Origin: JASHPR01 sp963778075
GTDB lineage: Bacteria > Actinomycetota > Actinomycetes > Streptosporangiales > Streptosporangiaceae
NCBI GenBank assembly: GCA_963778075.1
Contig: CAVZTJ010000021.1
Span: 1-64,000, forward strand
DNA length: 64,000 nucleotides
Direction of reading: 5' to 3'
The notes beneath the pieces are model-generated. The model did no database searches, had not been told where the DNA came from, and was given only the letters and a program-made list of their open reading frames with translations. Every line of letters begins with the position of its first letter. Position 1 is the first letter of the stretch. Positions 8,998-19,868 of the stretch are shown here, in pieces. The translations under genes were made by a program, and so were the position numbers.

Positions 8998-9788
8998 CCG
9001 ACCATGTCTACCAGCGGCTGCGCGAGCACCTCGCCTACCTCAAGCTACCGGCCCTCGCCGAGCAGCTCGCGGCCGCGCTGCAGGCCGCCGAGACCGACAA
9101 GCCGTCATACACCCAGTTCCTGCATGACCTGCTGCATGTCGAGGTTCAAGCGACCGAGCAGCGCCGGCTCGACGGACGGCTGCGGTTCGCGAGCTTCCCG
9201 CAGCACAAGACGCTCGAGCAGTTCGACTTCGACGCCCAGCCCTCACTCGACCGGCGGCTCGTCGCGGAGCTCGCGACTTTGCGGTTCGTGCAGGAGAAGG
9301 CCAACGTGCTGCTGATCGGCCCGCCCGGTGTGGGGAAAACGATGCTGGCGACCGCTCTGGGCCTGAAGGCCGTGCACGCCGGCTACCGCGTCTACTACAC
9401 CACCGCCGCCGATCTGGTCGCGCGGACCACCCGCTCAGCGATCGAGGGCCGCTGGCAGACCACGATGCGCTTCTGGGCAGGGCCGGCGGTCCTCATCATC
9501 GACGAGCTTGGCTATCTGCCGATGCCCGGCGAGGCCGCCAGCCACCTGTTCCAGGTGATCAGCCGCCGCTACCAACACGGCAGCGTGATCCTGACAACCA
9601 ACCGTGGGGTCGCCCAGTGGGGCGAGATCTTCGAAGACACCACCGTCGCCGCCGCGATCCTCGACCGCCTGTTGCACCACGCGACCGTCCTTCAGATCGA
9701 CGGGGACAGCTACCGCATGCGCGGCCACCGCGCCCGCCTGCAGCAGCTACGGCACGCCGTCGCCGCCGAGCCGCAGACCAACCCATGA
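8994..9788 (+). CDS. istB: IS21 family helper ATPase IstB
   Basis: Protein of 264 aa, the AAA+ helper that assembles on DNA and stimulates IstA. The N-terminal helical domain (YQRLREHLAYLKLPALAEQL) is typical. Walker A is GPPGVGKT (about residue 108), Walker B is VLIIDELGYL, and the sensor strand reads SVILTTNRG. The C-terminal ARLLH-type region appears as ILDRLLHHATVLQIDGDSYR. Length matches the family (about 250-265 aa). It is coupled by ATGA overlaps to the genes on both sides. Confidence 0.93.
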   Translation: MTDHVYQRLREHLAYLKLPALAEQLAAALQAAETDKPSYTQFLHDLLHVEVQATEQRRLDGRLRFASFPQHKTLEQFDFDAQPSLDRRLVAELATLRFVQEKANVLLIGPPGVGKTMLATALGLKAVHAGYRVYYTTAADLVARTTRSAIEGRWQTTMRFWAGPAVLIIDELGYLPMPGEAASHLFQVISRRYQHGSVILTTNRGVAQWGEIFEDTTVAAAILDRLLHHATVLQIDGDSYRMRGHRARLQQLRHAVAAEPQTNP

Positions 9789-10336
9789 GCGCCACCACCC
9801 GACCGCCAGCCACACCGACCCGCGCTACTAGTGACCGTCCCGTCCCTCCACACGCACGCCAGCTCGCCGCGCAGCTCTCCACCCTGTTCGAGCGCGACCA
9901 AGCGATCGTCCAGCAGCTCAACGACGCCCACCATCGCCTGCGCGACGCCAACGAACGGCTCTACCCCCAACTCGCGCCCGACGCGTTCAGCCTCATCGAC
10001 GACGGCACCGCGGCGACAGCGATCCGCGCCAGCCCGATCGCCACGCCCATCCGCAACGCTGCGCCTGACGCCAACACCCCGATGCTCGAGGCGCTGCACC
10101 AGATCCACTCACAGATCCATCGCGCGTTCTGCGCCTACCAACACGCCTCAGAGCAGCGTCGACAGCTCGCCGTCGACGTCGGCGAGCTCTCCGAACAGCT
10201 CACCCGAGCGCTGTGCGCCGCCGGCTGGAGCACCGACCAGGCGCGGCACGCCAACGTCCACCAGCTCGCTACGCCCGATCTTCGACCGCCGCTCACGCGA
10301 GACCGTGGCGACTACGCCGCTGAGCGGCCAGCCTGA
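9785..10336 (+). CDS. Unknown 183-aa protein at the end of the IS21-like operon
   Basis: Starts at the ATG of an ATGA overlap with istB, so it is probably translated with it. The N-terminal 20 residues are Pro/Thr-rich; the middle is helical and likely coiled-coil (QLAAQLSTLFERDQAIVQQL, then the NDAHHRLRDANERL stretch, later SEQRRQLAVDVGELSEQL). No family is recognised. It may help assemble the IstA/IstB complex or be a passenger. Its last 25 bp overlap the opposed 107-aa gene. Confidence 0.68.
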   Translation: MSATTRPPATPTRATSDRPVPPHARQLAAQLSTLFERDQAIVQQLNDAHHRLRDANERLYPQLAPDAFSLIDDGTAATAIRASPIATPIRNAAPDANTPMLEALHQIHSQIHRAFCAYQHASEQRRQLAVDVGELSEQLTRALCAAGWSTDQARHANVHQLATPDLRPPLTRDRGDYAAERPA

Positions 10337-10635
10337 CCCGCTTCGCGCCGCCACGCCGTCGCCATCCAACACGCCACCACGACCATCCGCTCCTCCTCAT
10401 TGAGGATCAGGTCGCCCGCGTCCGGCAGGCCATCCGCGTCGATGATGCGACGCGGCTCCCAGTCCACATCGCCACACAACACCGTCGCGTCAGGCTCGCC
10501 ATCGTCATGCACGAACACGAGCTGCTCGCCGAACTTGTTCACGAAGTAGCCGAGATAGCGCCCTGGGCGGCTCCTGGCTCGAGGTTCCGCCCCCAAGTGG
10601 TGATTGGTCAGGTGCAGCAGCTCAGCCTCGCGCAT
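10312..10635 (-). CDS. Unknown 107-aa protein, opposed gene within the IS21-like element
   Basis: Reads toward the istAB operon and lies inside the terminal repeats, so it travels with the element. Balanced sequence such as GRYLGYFVNKFGEQLVFVHD and LNEEERMVVVACWMATAWRR suggests a real folded protein. No domain is recognised. ATG at 10635 is used. Its convergent 3' overlap with the preceding gene could give antisense effects. A passenger or regulatory role is possible. Confidence 0.6.
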   Translation of the reverse strand: MREAELLHLTNHHLGAEPRARSRPGRYLGYFVNKFGEQLVFVHDDGEPDATVLCGDVDWEPRRIIDADGLPDAGDLILNEEERMVVVACWMATAWRREAGQAGRSAA

Positions 10636-10748
10636 ACAGACAACGATGACGGCTCAAGCGGCGGAAGCGTGCGGCACGAAGCACGCCGCCGGGCCCCAAA
10701 CCTGGCCCGGTGTGCCGCCCCACAGCCGATCTCGGTCATCCCAGGGGG

Positions 10749-10796
10749 TGGGGAATTTCCATGATCGAAACTGGGGATTTCCAATGATCGTTGACA
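10749..10796 (-). repeat. Right end repeats of the IS21-like element
   Basis: Read from 10796 on the minus strand: TGTCAACGATCATTGGAAAT, then a second GATCATGGAAATTCCCCA motif. They mirror the left end. Confidence 0.8.
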
Positions 10797-11023
10797 CCCC
10801 TGACGCCGGCTCGTTTGCTGCCGCTCAGTCGCCGCACCAGCCACCAGCCCGAGGCTCCTGCTTCGGTGCTCGGAGAAGCTGGACCGGAAGCCAAGAGGCG
10901 ACCATCTCGGCCGACGACGTAACTGCTCATGCGTGGATGGAGCAGTGATCCCTGTAGAAGGCTTGGACGTCTAAGGCCCATTTCCTCGGCTGTGGCTGGA
11001 CAGGCGCGGGAACCCGACTGGTA

Positions 11024-13237
11024 TCAGGTGGCTGTCGCGGCGTGGTTCCGAAAGCGGCGGGCGAGCCAGACGAGCGCTCGCACCCGGACGGAGCGGTCGG
11101 CGGGGTGTTGGTCGATGAACGCGTCGTAGGCTGCGATGGCCTGTGCGGGCTCGCCGTGCTGGTCGATGACCAGAGCGCTTGCGAGGAGGGACCCGGCCGC
11201 CGAGATGTCATAACCATCACTGCGTGATTGCTCGCTTCTGCGTGCAAGAGCGGCGGCTGCAGGTGTTCCCCGGGAGATGAGGTTGCTGGCAGTCTTGATC
11301 ACTTGGGGCCAACGCCCGAGGGCTCCGAGGGCTTGTATCTGGTCTATCTGAGCTTCGACCACGATTTCTTGTGCTGGTGGGTCTCCACTGCTGGCGAGGC
11401 GGGTGACGAGTGTGCTCGACAGCTTGAGGGCTTGCTCGGCTCGTCCTTGCTCCTGTTGGATCATCGCTCTCAGCCGACCAGAGGCCCGTCCTCTATCGCG
11501 ACTGGCGGCAGCGCCGCCGTCGCGACTTAGGCCAGCGGGGCCGGTCGGGCCTGCGGACTGGAGTCCTGCCGCTGATCTTGTCGTCTGGAATGCGGTCGTG
11601 AGCAGTTTGACGTTCCGGGCTTGGCGTTTGTTCGTGCCAGGATTTCGGGCGAGAAGCGAGTGGCTGCACTTCACGATCAGGTTGGCCAGCTCGAGCACGG
11701 CGGTGGGTTCTGATTCGGTCTCAAACCGCGCGAGGAGCTCATCGGTGACCGCTATCGCGTCGTTGATGCGCCCGAGGCGAAGCAGGCACCATGTCTTGCC
11801 GCGCCGCGCGCGGGCCACGTGGGATTGCAGCTGAAGATCGGGTGAGTTCTCGAAGCCGTCCAGCAGCGAGTTCTGGGCGGCCAGCATCTCGGTGAAGCGG
11901 CCAGCGCCGGCCAGCGTGTCGCACTTGAGTTCGATCGCTTGTGCGACCTCGGCCTGCGCGGCTGTCGTGTCGAGCTCGGTGAGGCGGTCGACGATCTCGT
12001 CGCAGATCGCGATCGAGTCCTGGAGGCGACCCAGTTGCCGCAGGTAGCTGGCCTCGAGCAGCCGGGCTTCATCGGCCAGCAATCGCTCTCGGTCTGACCC
12101 ACCGGAGCTGTGGCGCGCGGACGCGTCCTCCAAGCCAGCGACCGCTTCATCGCGCCGCCCGAGCTTCCACAGGGCGACGGCCCGGAAAGTCATCGCGCCA
12201 GTCACCAGGCGACGTGTCCGCGGCTCCATCGTCTGCCCGCACCGGTCAATCAGTTCGTCGAACACGGCCAGCGCCTGACTGTGTTGGCCGTCCTGGGCCA
12301 GAAGTTGGCTCGTACGCCGCAGGCCGTCAGCGATCTGCGGGACGCCAGCCTCGACGGGGTGCTCTTCGAAGCAATCCAGCACCGCCTGGCACGCCGCGAC
12401 CGTTTCTGGCACCCGCCCCAGACGAGAAAGACAGACCAGCTTCATGTACGTCGCGTCAAGCACCAGGCGCGGCTTCTGCGGCGGCGCGAGATCCCCGAAC
12501 GTGGCGATGACCTCATCCCACGCCGCGATCGCCTCGTCGCTGCGCCCGAGCTTGGTAAGAGCCGTCGCCCGCGAGAACACCGCGACGGCGACCTGCTCGC
12601 GCAGTTTGATCTCCCGCGTGTCTCCGAACCGCTCGACCTCCTCGTCCACGACCGCAAGCGCCTCGTCCGGTCTCCCGAGGCCGGTCAGCAGACCCGCCTT
12701 CGTATTCGTCGCGCGAGCCACAGCCACCTCGGCATCGTGCTCGCTGGTGTGGCGGTAACGATCGATCAGATCATCAAGCACCGCCAAGGCGTCCTGTGGC
12801 CGTTTCTGCGCGTTCACCGCCGAGCTCTTGGCCAACAGACCCCGGGCGACCACGTCGACCCGGTCAGGGCCCTGGACCGGGTCCTCAGCGAACCGCTCGA
12901 TCAGCTCATCCGCCGCCATCTCAGCATCGGCAGGGCGACCAAGCGCCGACAACGCAGCCACCTTGCTGCCCAACCCACCCGCCACCCGGTAGCGCACCCC
13001 CGGCTCAGTGGCGTCACCAACCCGTTGCACGAGCGCATCCGCGATCGTCACTGCCTCGTCAAAGCGCCCGAGTTTCACCAACTCCCGGGCGGTAAGACGC
13101 ATGGCCGCCGCCACCGGCTCCCGCAGAACAGGATCGCTGCCATAACGATTGATCACCAGGCCCAAAGGCGCAAGCGCGTCCGCGTGCTGGCCGAGCTCGC
13201 CCAACACCTCCCCCTTATCCACCAGCGCATCCGCGAC
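11024..13237 (-). pseudogene. TPR-repeat protein, 3' part of a gene split by transposon copy B
   Basis: Encodes about 737 aa of degenerate tetratricopeptide repeats, for example ADALVDKGEVLGELGQHADA, KLGRFDEAVTIADALV and TKLGRSDEAIAAWDEVIATF, each about 36-45 residues apart. TPR arrays bind protein partners; no catalytic domain is seen. The frame runs at its 5' end into transposon sequence at 13238. The missing start lies at 17868-17993 on the far side of the transposon. Removing the transposon and one copy of the 6-bp repeat joins the two parts in frame into about 777 aa. The last quarter has a low-complexity stretch (SAGPTGPAGLSRDGGAA). The product is probably lost or truncated at the N-terminus in this strain. 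Confidence 0.85.
13232..13237. repeat. Target-site duplication of transposon copy B, left
   Basis: CGCGAC immediately before the inverted repeat, matching 17868-17873. Both lie in the TPR reading frame. Confidence 0.85.
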
Positions 13238-13260
13238 TGTTGAGCGCCGCTGTTTTTGGG
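13238..13260 (+). repeat. Terminal inverted repeat of copy B (3' side of its genes)
   Basis: TGTTGAGCGCCGCTGTTTTT followed by GGG. It matches the other tip (read inward from 17867) at about 20 of 23 positions. Confidence 0.9.
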
Positions 13261-13540
13261 CGTGCTGGTGTCGTTGTGTGTGGTCATGGAGGGGGTGGGG
13301 TACGAAAGAAGAGGTGGCTCGGGGAGGGTGCGCTGGGCGGAGGGTTGAAGGCTGCATCGAGGGGGGCGGGGTCGGGGGCGTGCGGGTGTGCGTCGCGCGT
13401 TTGTGAGCGCTTCGCGTCCGCTGTGATCGCTCGCCACGGATGTTGGTAGCGGGGTGTGCGGGACGTGTTGGTGGCGTGGGCGGCGGTTGGGCGAGCACCG
13501 CGACCGCGGCTCGCGCGGAGCGGTCGCGGTGCTGTCGGGG

Positions 13541-14815
13541 CTATGCCCTGACGGTCCAGAGTTGTGCTGGCCGGCCGCCGGTCGGGATCTGCGTGCTGGT
13601 GACGCGGCCGGCGGCGTTGAGGGCGTGGAGGGCGTGATCGATCTGGCCGGCGGGCTGGTTGTGATGGAGTGCCTGGCTGATCTGGCTGCGGGTCAGCCCT
13701 TCGGGATGCTGGTGCAGGACGGCGTGGATCTGTTCGGCGAGCGGGTCGCCGGTCGCGCCGGTCAGCGCCCACGCGGCGGAGCGGGCGGCGTAGTCCTGCA
13801 GCGCGAGCGCGGCGGTCAGGTGCGCGGCGCCGATCTGGGATTGGCCGTCGGTGAGGGCGTAGATGAGCGCGAGGCGGATGACGTGCGCCTCAGCGCGGGC
13901 GGTGATCTGCGCGACGATCCCGTCGGACGGCTGGGCGGCGAGTTGGCGGTAGGCGTGATGCCATAGCTCACGTGCGTCCGGGTCAAGACGGACCTGCCCG
14001 GTCGTGCGTGCCTGTTGCAGGGCGGTCGCGAGCAGGCGATCAAGGCCGGTGGCGGCGAGCGGGTCGGGATCGCCGCCGTCGGGCAGCAGCCGTTGCCGGC
14101 GGCACGCGATCAGCAACACGCGGTTGATGTAGCCGTTGGCGAGCTCGAGGCTGGTGGTGTGGCGGCGCAGTTCGTGCTGGGTGATGTGCCCGATGATCGA
14201 GATGTGCGCGGTGCTGGCGCGTGCCGGCGCGGTGCGGGTCAGGATCGCCAGTGGCCGTCCGTCCCAACCGGAGCGCAGCGTCGGTGACAGCGTCGAGATC
14301 TCCCGGCTTGACGCGCGCAGCACGGAAGCGAACTCAGGCTCGATCACCAACAGCCGCTGATCGCTGATGCCGGGGTCCTGGGCGGTAGGGTCACGGACTG
14401 AGTGGATCACCCCCTCGCCGCTGCAGAGGCCGGTCAGGACGCGTGGCTCCAATGACGGATCTGCGGTGAGGATCAGCCGGCGGACGTGATCCCAGGACGA
14501 ACCTTTGCGGCCGCGAGCTGAGTCACCGACTAGGCACATGTACTCGTTGCCGTGATGCCGAGTCGCCTCGACGGTGAACCACGCGCCGCGGCCGACCGCG
14601 GCACCGAAGCTGACCACCAGTTGGGTGAGGATCGCGACCGGATCGGCCTCTGTGTTTGGCGCGATGCGGTTGACGATCTCGCCGAGCAGCTCGTGATAGA
14701 CCGCCCGGTCCGGCGGCGCGGGCCACCCCGCCGGTGCCGGCAGCAGCCCGGCGTCGGCGGGCTGGCCATCATCGGGCGTCGGCGGGTCGAGCAGTGACAG
14801 CACACGCTCGGTCAT
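13541..14815 (-). CDS. DUF3987/YfjI-like P-loop protein of transposon B
   Basis: Protein of 424 aa, homologous to the fourth gene of copy A over its whole length. Shared blocks include NTEADPVAILTQLVVSFGAA, the P-loop-like GDSARGRKGSSW, CSGEGVIHSVRD, the EPEF acidic motif and STAHISIIGHITQHEL, with a winged-helix-like C-terminus (HPEGLTRSQISQALHHNQP). The start is the ATG of an ATGA overlap with the ATPase stop, as in copy A. An open frame runs upstream through the ATPase region into the transposase, but that stretch is an out-of-frame shadow. Intact, so it could still be made. Confidence 0.78.
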   Translation of the reverse strand: MTERVLSLLDPPTPDDGQPADAGLLPAPAGWPAPPDRAVYHELLGEIVNRIAPNTEADPVAILTQLVVSFGAAVGRGAWFTVEATRHHGNEYMCLVGDSARGRKGSSWDHVRRLILTADPSLEPRVLTGLCSGEGVIHSVRDPTAQDPGISDQRLLVIEPEFASVLRASSREISTLSPTLRSGWDGRPLAILTRTAPARASTAHISIIGHITQHELRRHTTSLELANGYINRVLLIACRRQRLLPDGGDPDPLAATGLDRLLATALQQARTTGQVRLDPDARELWHHAYRQLAAQPSDGIVAQITARAEAHVIRLALIYALTDGQSQIGAAHLTAALALQDYAARSAAWALTGATGDPLAEQIHAVLHQHPEGLTRSQISQALHHNQPAGQIDHALHALNAAGRVTSTQIPTGGRPAQLWTVRA

Positions 14816-15623
14816 TCGTTGGAGCTCTCCGTGATCGCCGCGCGGGCGGCGGACTCGTCGACGATCGTCTTCTTCTGAGCGAACGTGGCGATCAACGCGG
14901 CGACAGCGAGGTTGTTGATCAACCGTGGCAGGCCACGGGAGGTGTCGTGGATCAACGCGACCGCGTCGTCGGAGAACAGGGTGTCGGAGCGGCCCGCGAG
15001 CGCGAGATGGTGCTGCACATAGCTCGTCGTCTCCGCTTGGGTGAGACCGCCGATCGTGTAGCGGACCGCGATCCGTTGATCCAGCGCGGTGAACGTCCCG
15101 TTGCGCAGCTTGCGGCGCAACATCGGCTGACCGAGCAGCAGCAGGCAAAACGGGGCCGTCTGGTCCATCCCCATGTTCGACAGGCAGCGGATCCCCTCCA
15201 GTGACTCGGCGTCGAGCAAATGCGCTTCGTCGATGATCACCACGACATGCTTGCCGCGCTCCGCCGATTCGGCCGCGAGCAGTTCCTGGGCTTGGGGGAT
15301 CAGCGCCGCGTGATGAAACCGCGGGGTGCCGCCGAGGGTGGTGATGATCAACCCGTAGATCCCGCGTAACCCGACCCCGGGCGTCCCGAGGTAGAGGACT
15401 GTGTGCCGCGAGGCGTCCAAGCCCGCGACCGCGGCGCGCGCGGCGACGGTCTTCCCAGCGCCGCACTCGCCGCTGATCACGCCGATCGCCTGCTCGCTGA
15501 TGCACCACTGGATCCTGGCGACCGCCTGGGCGTGCGCGTCGTGGGCGTGCAGCATCCCCGGCGCGAGGTCCTTCCCGAACGGCATCCTCGAGAAGCCGTA
15601 ATGGCTGCGCAATCTGTCGATAC

Positions 15624-15627
<4 letters not shown>
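14812..15627 (-). CDS. AAA+ ATPase, ExeA/TniB-like (transposon B)
   Basis: Protein of 271 aa, the same length as the copy-A ATPase and nearly colinear with it. It has YGFSRMPFGKD at the N-terminus, Walker A GECGAGKT, Walker B VVVIIDEAHLL and LLLLGQPML. Expected role: ATP-dependent target capture and activation of the DDE transposase. Its start overlaps the tail of the transposase gene (GTGA) and its stop overlaps the next gene (ATGA). Intact. Confidence 0.88.
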
Positions 15628-17067
<1,440 letters not shown>

Positions 17068-17116
17068 CAATTGCCCTCCCAGCGCTCTCGCTCATCGAGC
17101 GCGGGACCCTCTCAAC

Positions 17117-17707
17117 TCACCTCACGCTCTCCAAGGGTCGATTCGTGTTGCCAAGCAGCCGTCCGCCCGAGAACCGCGACGCGATCTCCCACGGCCCGGC
17201 CGGCTCGGCCAGCCCGAACCGCAACACCCACGCCCTGCCCGTGATCGCGATCGCTTCCAACGCGTCCGCGACGCCGCCACCGGCGGGCATGATCGCCCCG
17301 AGCTCCGGATCCAGCACGACCGCGCACCGCGTGAAATGCGCCCGGATCTCCTCCGCCCGCCCGGCGAACCTGCGCAACCAGCCGCGGACCGTCTCCGGAT
17401 AGGCCCCCAACCGTGCCGCGATCGACCGGAACCCCTCACCCGCGACGTTCGCCTCGATCGCGGACCCGATCACGGCGACCTCGTCCTGCCGACGCGCCAA
17501 CGCGAGCTGCGGCAACAACACGTGCGTCCCCGCGCAGCCGCGGCACCGCGCCCGCCGCGGTCGCAACAACCTGTTCCCGGACCGGCAGCGCAGCACCCGC
17601 TCCCTCGCGTGCCCCCACGGGCCCAGCACCCCCCGACACGACGGACAGCCCAACAACCCGCCGACCAACTCAGCCTCCACCACCAGCTCGGTGCCTACGA
17701 TCAACAT
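17117..17707 (-). CDS. Zinc-ribbon/helix-turn-helix protein (DUF6431-like), transposon B
   Basis: Protein of 196 aa, homologous to the first gene of copy A. The cysteine pairs (CPSC, CRGC) and the GPWGHARERVLRC block are conserved, as is the HTH (FRSIAARLGAYPETVRGWLR). It starts at ATG 17707 with GGAGGTGG upstream, 24 bp after the conserved hairpin, and ends 50 bp before the transposase start. Intact. Function inferred only from the DNA-binding look and its constant place at one end of the element. Confidence 0.82.
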   Translation of the reverse strand: MLIVGTELVVEAELVGGLLGCPSCRGVLGPWGHARERVLRCRSGNRLLRPRRARCRGCAGTHVLLPQLALARRQDEVAVIGSAIEANVAGEGFRSIAARLGAYPETVRGWLRRFAGRAEEIRAHFTRCAVVLDPELGAIMPAGGGVADALEAIAITGRAWVLRFGLAEPAGPWEIASRFSGGRLLGNTNRPLESVR

Positions 17708-17730
17708 CGGGTGCCACCTCCGGCATCAAG

Positions 17731-17772
17731 AGAGCCCTCCCGACGCGCCGCTAAGAACGACGGGAGGGCTCT
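17731..17772 (-). repeat. Conserved 12-bp hairpin inside one end of copy B
   Basis: AGAGCCCTCCCG (17731-17742) pairs with CGGGAGGGCTCT (17761-17772), the same stem as in copy A with a different loop. A second inverted repeat, CGCGCGTTC/GAACGCGCG (17773-17781, 17784-17792), lies next to it toward the tip. Confidence 0.75.
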
Positions 17773-17844
17773 CGCGCGTTCACGAACGCGCGAAGCCTGC
17801 CAACCCCACGACCACGACGAACGGCACCATCACCCCCGCCGGTG

Positions 17845-17867
17845 ACCAAAATCAGCGGCGCTCAACA
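17845..17867 (-). repeat. Terminal inverted repeat of copy B (5' side of its genes)
   Basis: Read from 17867 on the minus strand: TGTTGAGCGCCGCTGATTTT. Same tip sequence as 13238-13260. Confidence 0.9.
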
Positions 17868-17873
17868 CGCGAC
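17868..17873. repeat. Target-site duplication of transposon copy B, right
   Basis: CGCGAC immediately after the inverted repeat, identical to 13232-13237. Confidence 0.85.
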
Positions 17874-17993
17874 CTGACGGACCGCATCTGGGTCCGTCGC
17901 GTCGTGCTTCTGCGCCACGACATCATCCGCGGACGCCAGCCGCGCCCTCAACCCCTCATCAGAGCTCACTTCACACCCCCCCGGATCAAACAT
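17868..17993 (-). pseudogene. 5' fragment of the TPR-protein gene split by transposon copy B
   Basis: 42 codons starting at ATG 17993 (a GTG at 17969 is an alternative), reading VSSDEGLRARLASADDVV and then DATDPDAVRQVA up to the transposon edge. CGCGAC at 17868-17873 repeats 13232-13237. Joining it to the 3' part gives RQVADALVDKGEVLGELG, a natural TPR helix. Confidence 0.8.
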
Positions 17994-18184
17994 CGCCACG
18001 CAGGGACCTGACCGGCTGAGCGTATCGAGGTCCGGGTCTCACACCAGATGACTCGTCCTGCCGCGAACCGCTGCCGCATCGTCGCCCAGGCGGCTGTGGT
18101 GACGTGGCTGCTGCTCTGAGGCTCGGCTTGATGGAAGCGGAAGCGGGGCCGCCGTTCGCGAGTGGCGTCGAGACGTCTCCACGC

Positions 18185-18781
18185 TCACTGGGCCCACCGC
18201 CGCAACGTTGGTGCGGTCCCGATCAGGCATTCAGCCTCGAGCGGGAAGTCGGCCAGAGCGTGAGCGGTCAGCCGCAGGTGCCCCTCCAGGCATACAAGAT
18301 CGCCGTCGTGCGGGCCGGCCAGGATGAGCGGCGGCAAGCGCTCGCCGCCCAAAAGAGCGCGAGCGGCCTGCCGAAACCGCTCATTCGAGACGCCCCAAGG
18401 TTGGAGGCCCGCATTGATGCTCCGAGCGGCGTCGACGGGAAGCCGGCTGCCGCCGGAGAGTTCGTTCCAGTAGGAGTACTCGATGTACCGAACGCACGCC
18501 AGTTCGGCAGCCGCCAGGTGCCCCCATGCCCAACGGACCGGGGCGGGGAAGTGCTCAAACAGCTCGCGGTCCTCCCCGTAACCCCGCGTGGTCGCGAGCA
18601 GCGCACGTCGGATCTCATTGGCTCGCCGGTCCGTGAGATCGGGATCGGTCAACACGCTCTCCGGCTGACGGCGCGCGCGCAGAAGGTCGCGCAGCGCGGG
18701 CCCGAATCTCTCGCTGGTCAACTCCCCTCGCAGGAAGACGGCAACCATCTCGTCCTCGTTGCTCTCGCTAAGAAACCTCAT
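18185..18781 (-). CDS. Unknown protein with a ParB-like C-terminal stretch
   Basis: Protein of 198 aa. The first 100 residues are helical and acidic. The C-terminal part reads LPPLILAGPHDGDLVCLEGH followed by LRLTAHAL, which resembles the ParB/Srx nucleotide-binding strand-helix (EGHhR-like). This is only a motif-level resemblance and no ParB HTH follows. ATG at 18781 is taken because the conserved-looking sequence starts there; a TTG start at 18802 is possible. No operon partner: the next gene is divergent. Confidence 0.5.
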   Translation of the reverse strand: MRFLSESNEDEMVAVFLRGELTSERFGPALRDLLRARRQPESVLTDPDLTDRRANEIRRALLATTRGYGEDRELFEHFPAPVRWAWGHLAAAELACVRYIEYSYWNELSGGSRLPVDAARSINAGLQPWGVSNERFRQAARALLGGERLPPLILAGPHDGDLVCLEGHLRLTAHALADFPLEAECLIGTAPTLRRWAQ

Positions 18782-19026
18782 TGCCCAGGATGATGAGACC
18801 AACGCCAGGATCCCACCGCTCCCGCTTCGTCGCTGGCGGAGAACTCAGCTTCGCACTTCTGCTTCGCGTGGCCATCGACCCAGAGCAAAAGTCCGGACCG
18901 GCCAGAACCGAACGCGATTAGATGCCTCCCCTTCGTGATTGCGGGAGCGTCGTCGTGCTGGGGCTTGGCGTGGTCGGAGCGGGGTTCGTGGCGCCTCGAT
19001 AGCCGACGCCATGGTGGGCGTAGGGT
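18782..19026. other. Intergenic region between divergent genes
   Basis: About 245 bp. Presumably holds both promoters. A minus-strand open frame (18778-19101) overlaps it but looks like chance coding in GC-rich DNA. Nothing else recognised. Confidence 0.4.
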
Positions 19027-19575
19027 GTGCTCGTGAACGCTCTCGGACAGGCGCCGAGCTGGCTTGAAGCGCCCGTGCGGGCCGTCATGGCTGATCTGCA
19101 CGGCGCGTTACCGATCGCGGGCTTGGTTGCGGCGGTTGCGCTTGTCGACGGTCTCAACGGCGTCAGCCTTTTCGTCATCGAGCCGGCGATGTCGATGGGG
19201 CCGCTGCCACGGCTGGCAGAGGCTGAGGAGCTGGATCTCGAGCCGACCGGAATTCCCGGCGGAGGGAACTTCGTGCCGCGGGGACTGGCTGGCCCGGAAC
19301 TGGTGGCCTGGGTCGCTGAGATTCTTCAACAGGACCTGGCCGAGACCGAAGTCGCGTGGGGTCAGGCCCGGCCGCCCTGTCCCTATCACCCGCACCCCGC
19401 ACGTCCAGCCGTGCGTGACGGCGAAGCCTGGTGGGTCTGCGAGCGGCTAGATGAGCCGCTGTTCCGTATCGGGCAGGCGAAGGTGCCCACCCGCCAGCTA
19501 CCGCCAACGAGCTGGACTCCGGGGGAGAGCCGCCGAAAGGCGAAGCGCAGGCAGGGCCGCGGGCGTCGGCAGTAG
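19027..19575 (+). CDS. Unknown 182-aa protein with a Cys/His-rich segment
   Basis: Start is GTG at 19027 or 19033; no strong Shine-Dalgarno decides. The N-terminal half is hydrophobic-rich (LHGALPIAGLVAAVALVDGL) but broken by polar residues. Residues about 115-150 contain PPCPYHPHPARP and AWWVCERL, a possible metal site. The last 20 residues are very basic (RRKAKRRQGRGRRQ). No family recognised. It looks like a genuine gene because composition stays even along its length. Confidence 0.5.
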   Translation: MLVNALGQAPSWLEAPVRAVMADLHGALPIAGLVAAVALVDGLNGVSLFVIEPAMSMGPLPRLAEAEELDLEPTGIPGGGNFVPRGLAGPELVAWVAEILQQDLAETEVAWGQARPPCPYHPHPARPAVRDGEAWWVCERLDEPLFRIGQAKVPTRQLPPTSWTPGESRRKAKRRQGRGRRQ

Positions 19576-19868
19576 CTACGAGGGAGGACTGCCGCTTCGT
19601 CGCCGCTGGGGCACTCTCGGCGAGACAGCCGCTTCCGGCCGGATCCAGAAGGAAGGAGCTCCTCAAGCTGAGCAAGGCGCGCCCCGGAAGCGGGACCGGT
19701 CAGCCAGCGACGAGTTCTCCGGTCCACGCCGAAATCAAAGCTTCGCCCAACATGCAGCAGCCGGTCGGCGATGTTCGCTGGGGGTTTCCTCATTCGGGAC
19801 GCCAGTACATGGACCAATCGCACCGTTCTTTGCTGACTTCCGTCCGATTGGCGGAGGAGACGACGGAC
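19576..19868. other. Intergenic region
   Basis: About 290 bp between convergent genes. Open frames cross it on both strands, but none shows a recognisable domain or ribosome site. Confidence 0.35.

Larger units (their letters stand above)
7262..10796 (+). mobile_element. IS21-family element with three accessory genes
   Basis: The element is 3535 bp, bounded by inverted repeats starting TGTC at 7262 and ending GACA at 10796. Each end has two copies of a roughly 20-bp motif of the form GATCAnnGGAAnTCCCCAG, as expected for IstA binding sites. CCCC flanks both sides (7258-7261 and 10797-10800), a possible 4-bp target duplication, although such a simple sequence is weak evidence. Inside are istA, a small gene, istB, a 183-aa gene (all overlapping by ATGA or similar) and an opposed 107-aa gene. 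Ordinary IS21 elements carry only istA and istB at about 2-2.5 kb, so this one is enlarged. It sits between the DUF5946 and TPR genes without breaking either. Confidence 0.85.

Noticed and set aside
18778..19101. Small gene on the minus strand before the 182-aa gene
   Set aside because: No ribosome site, no domain, overlaps both neighbours' start regions.
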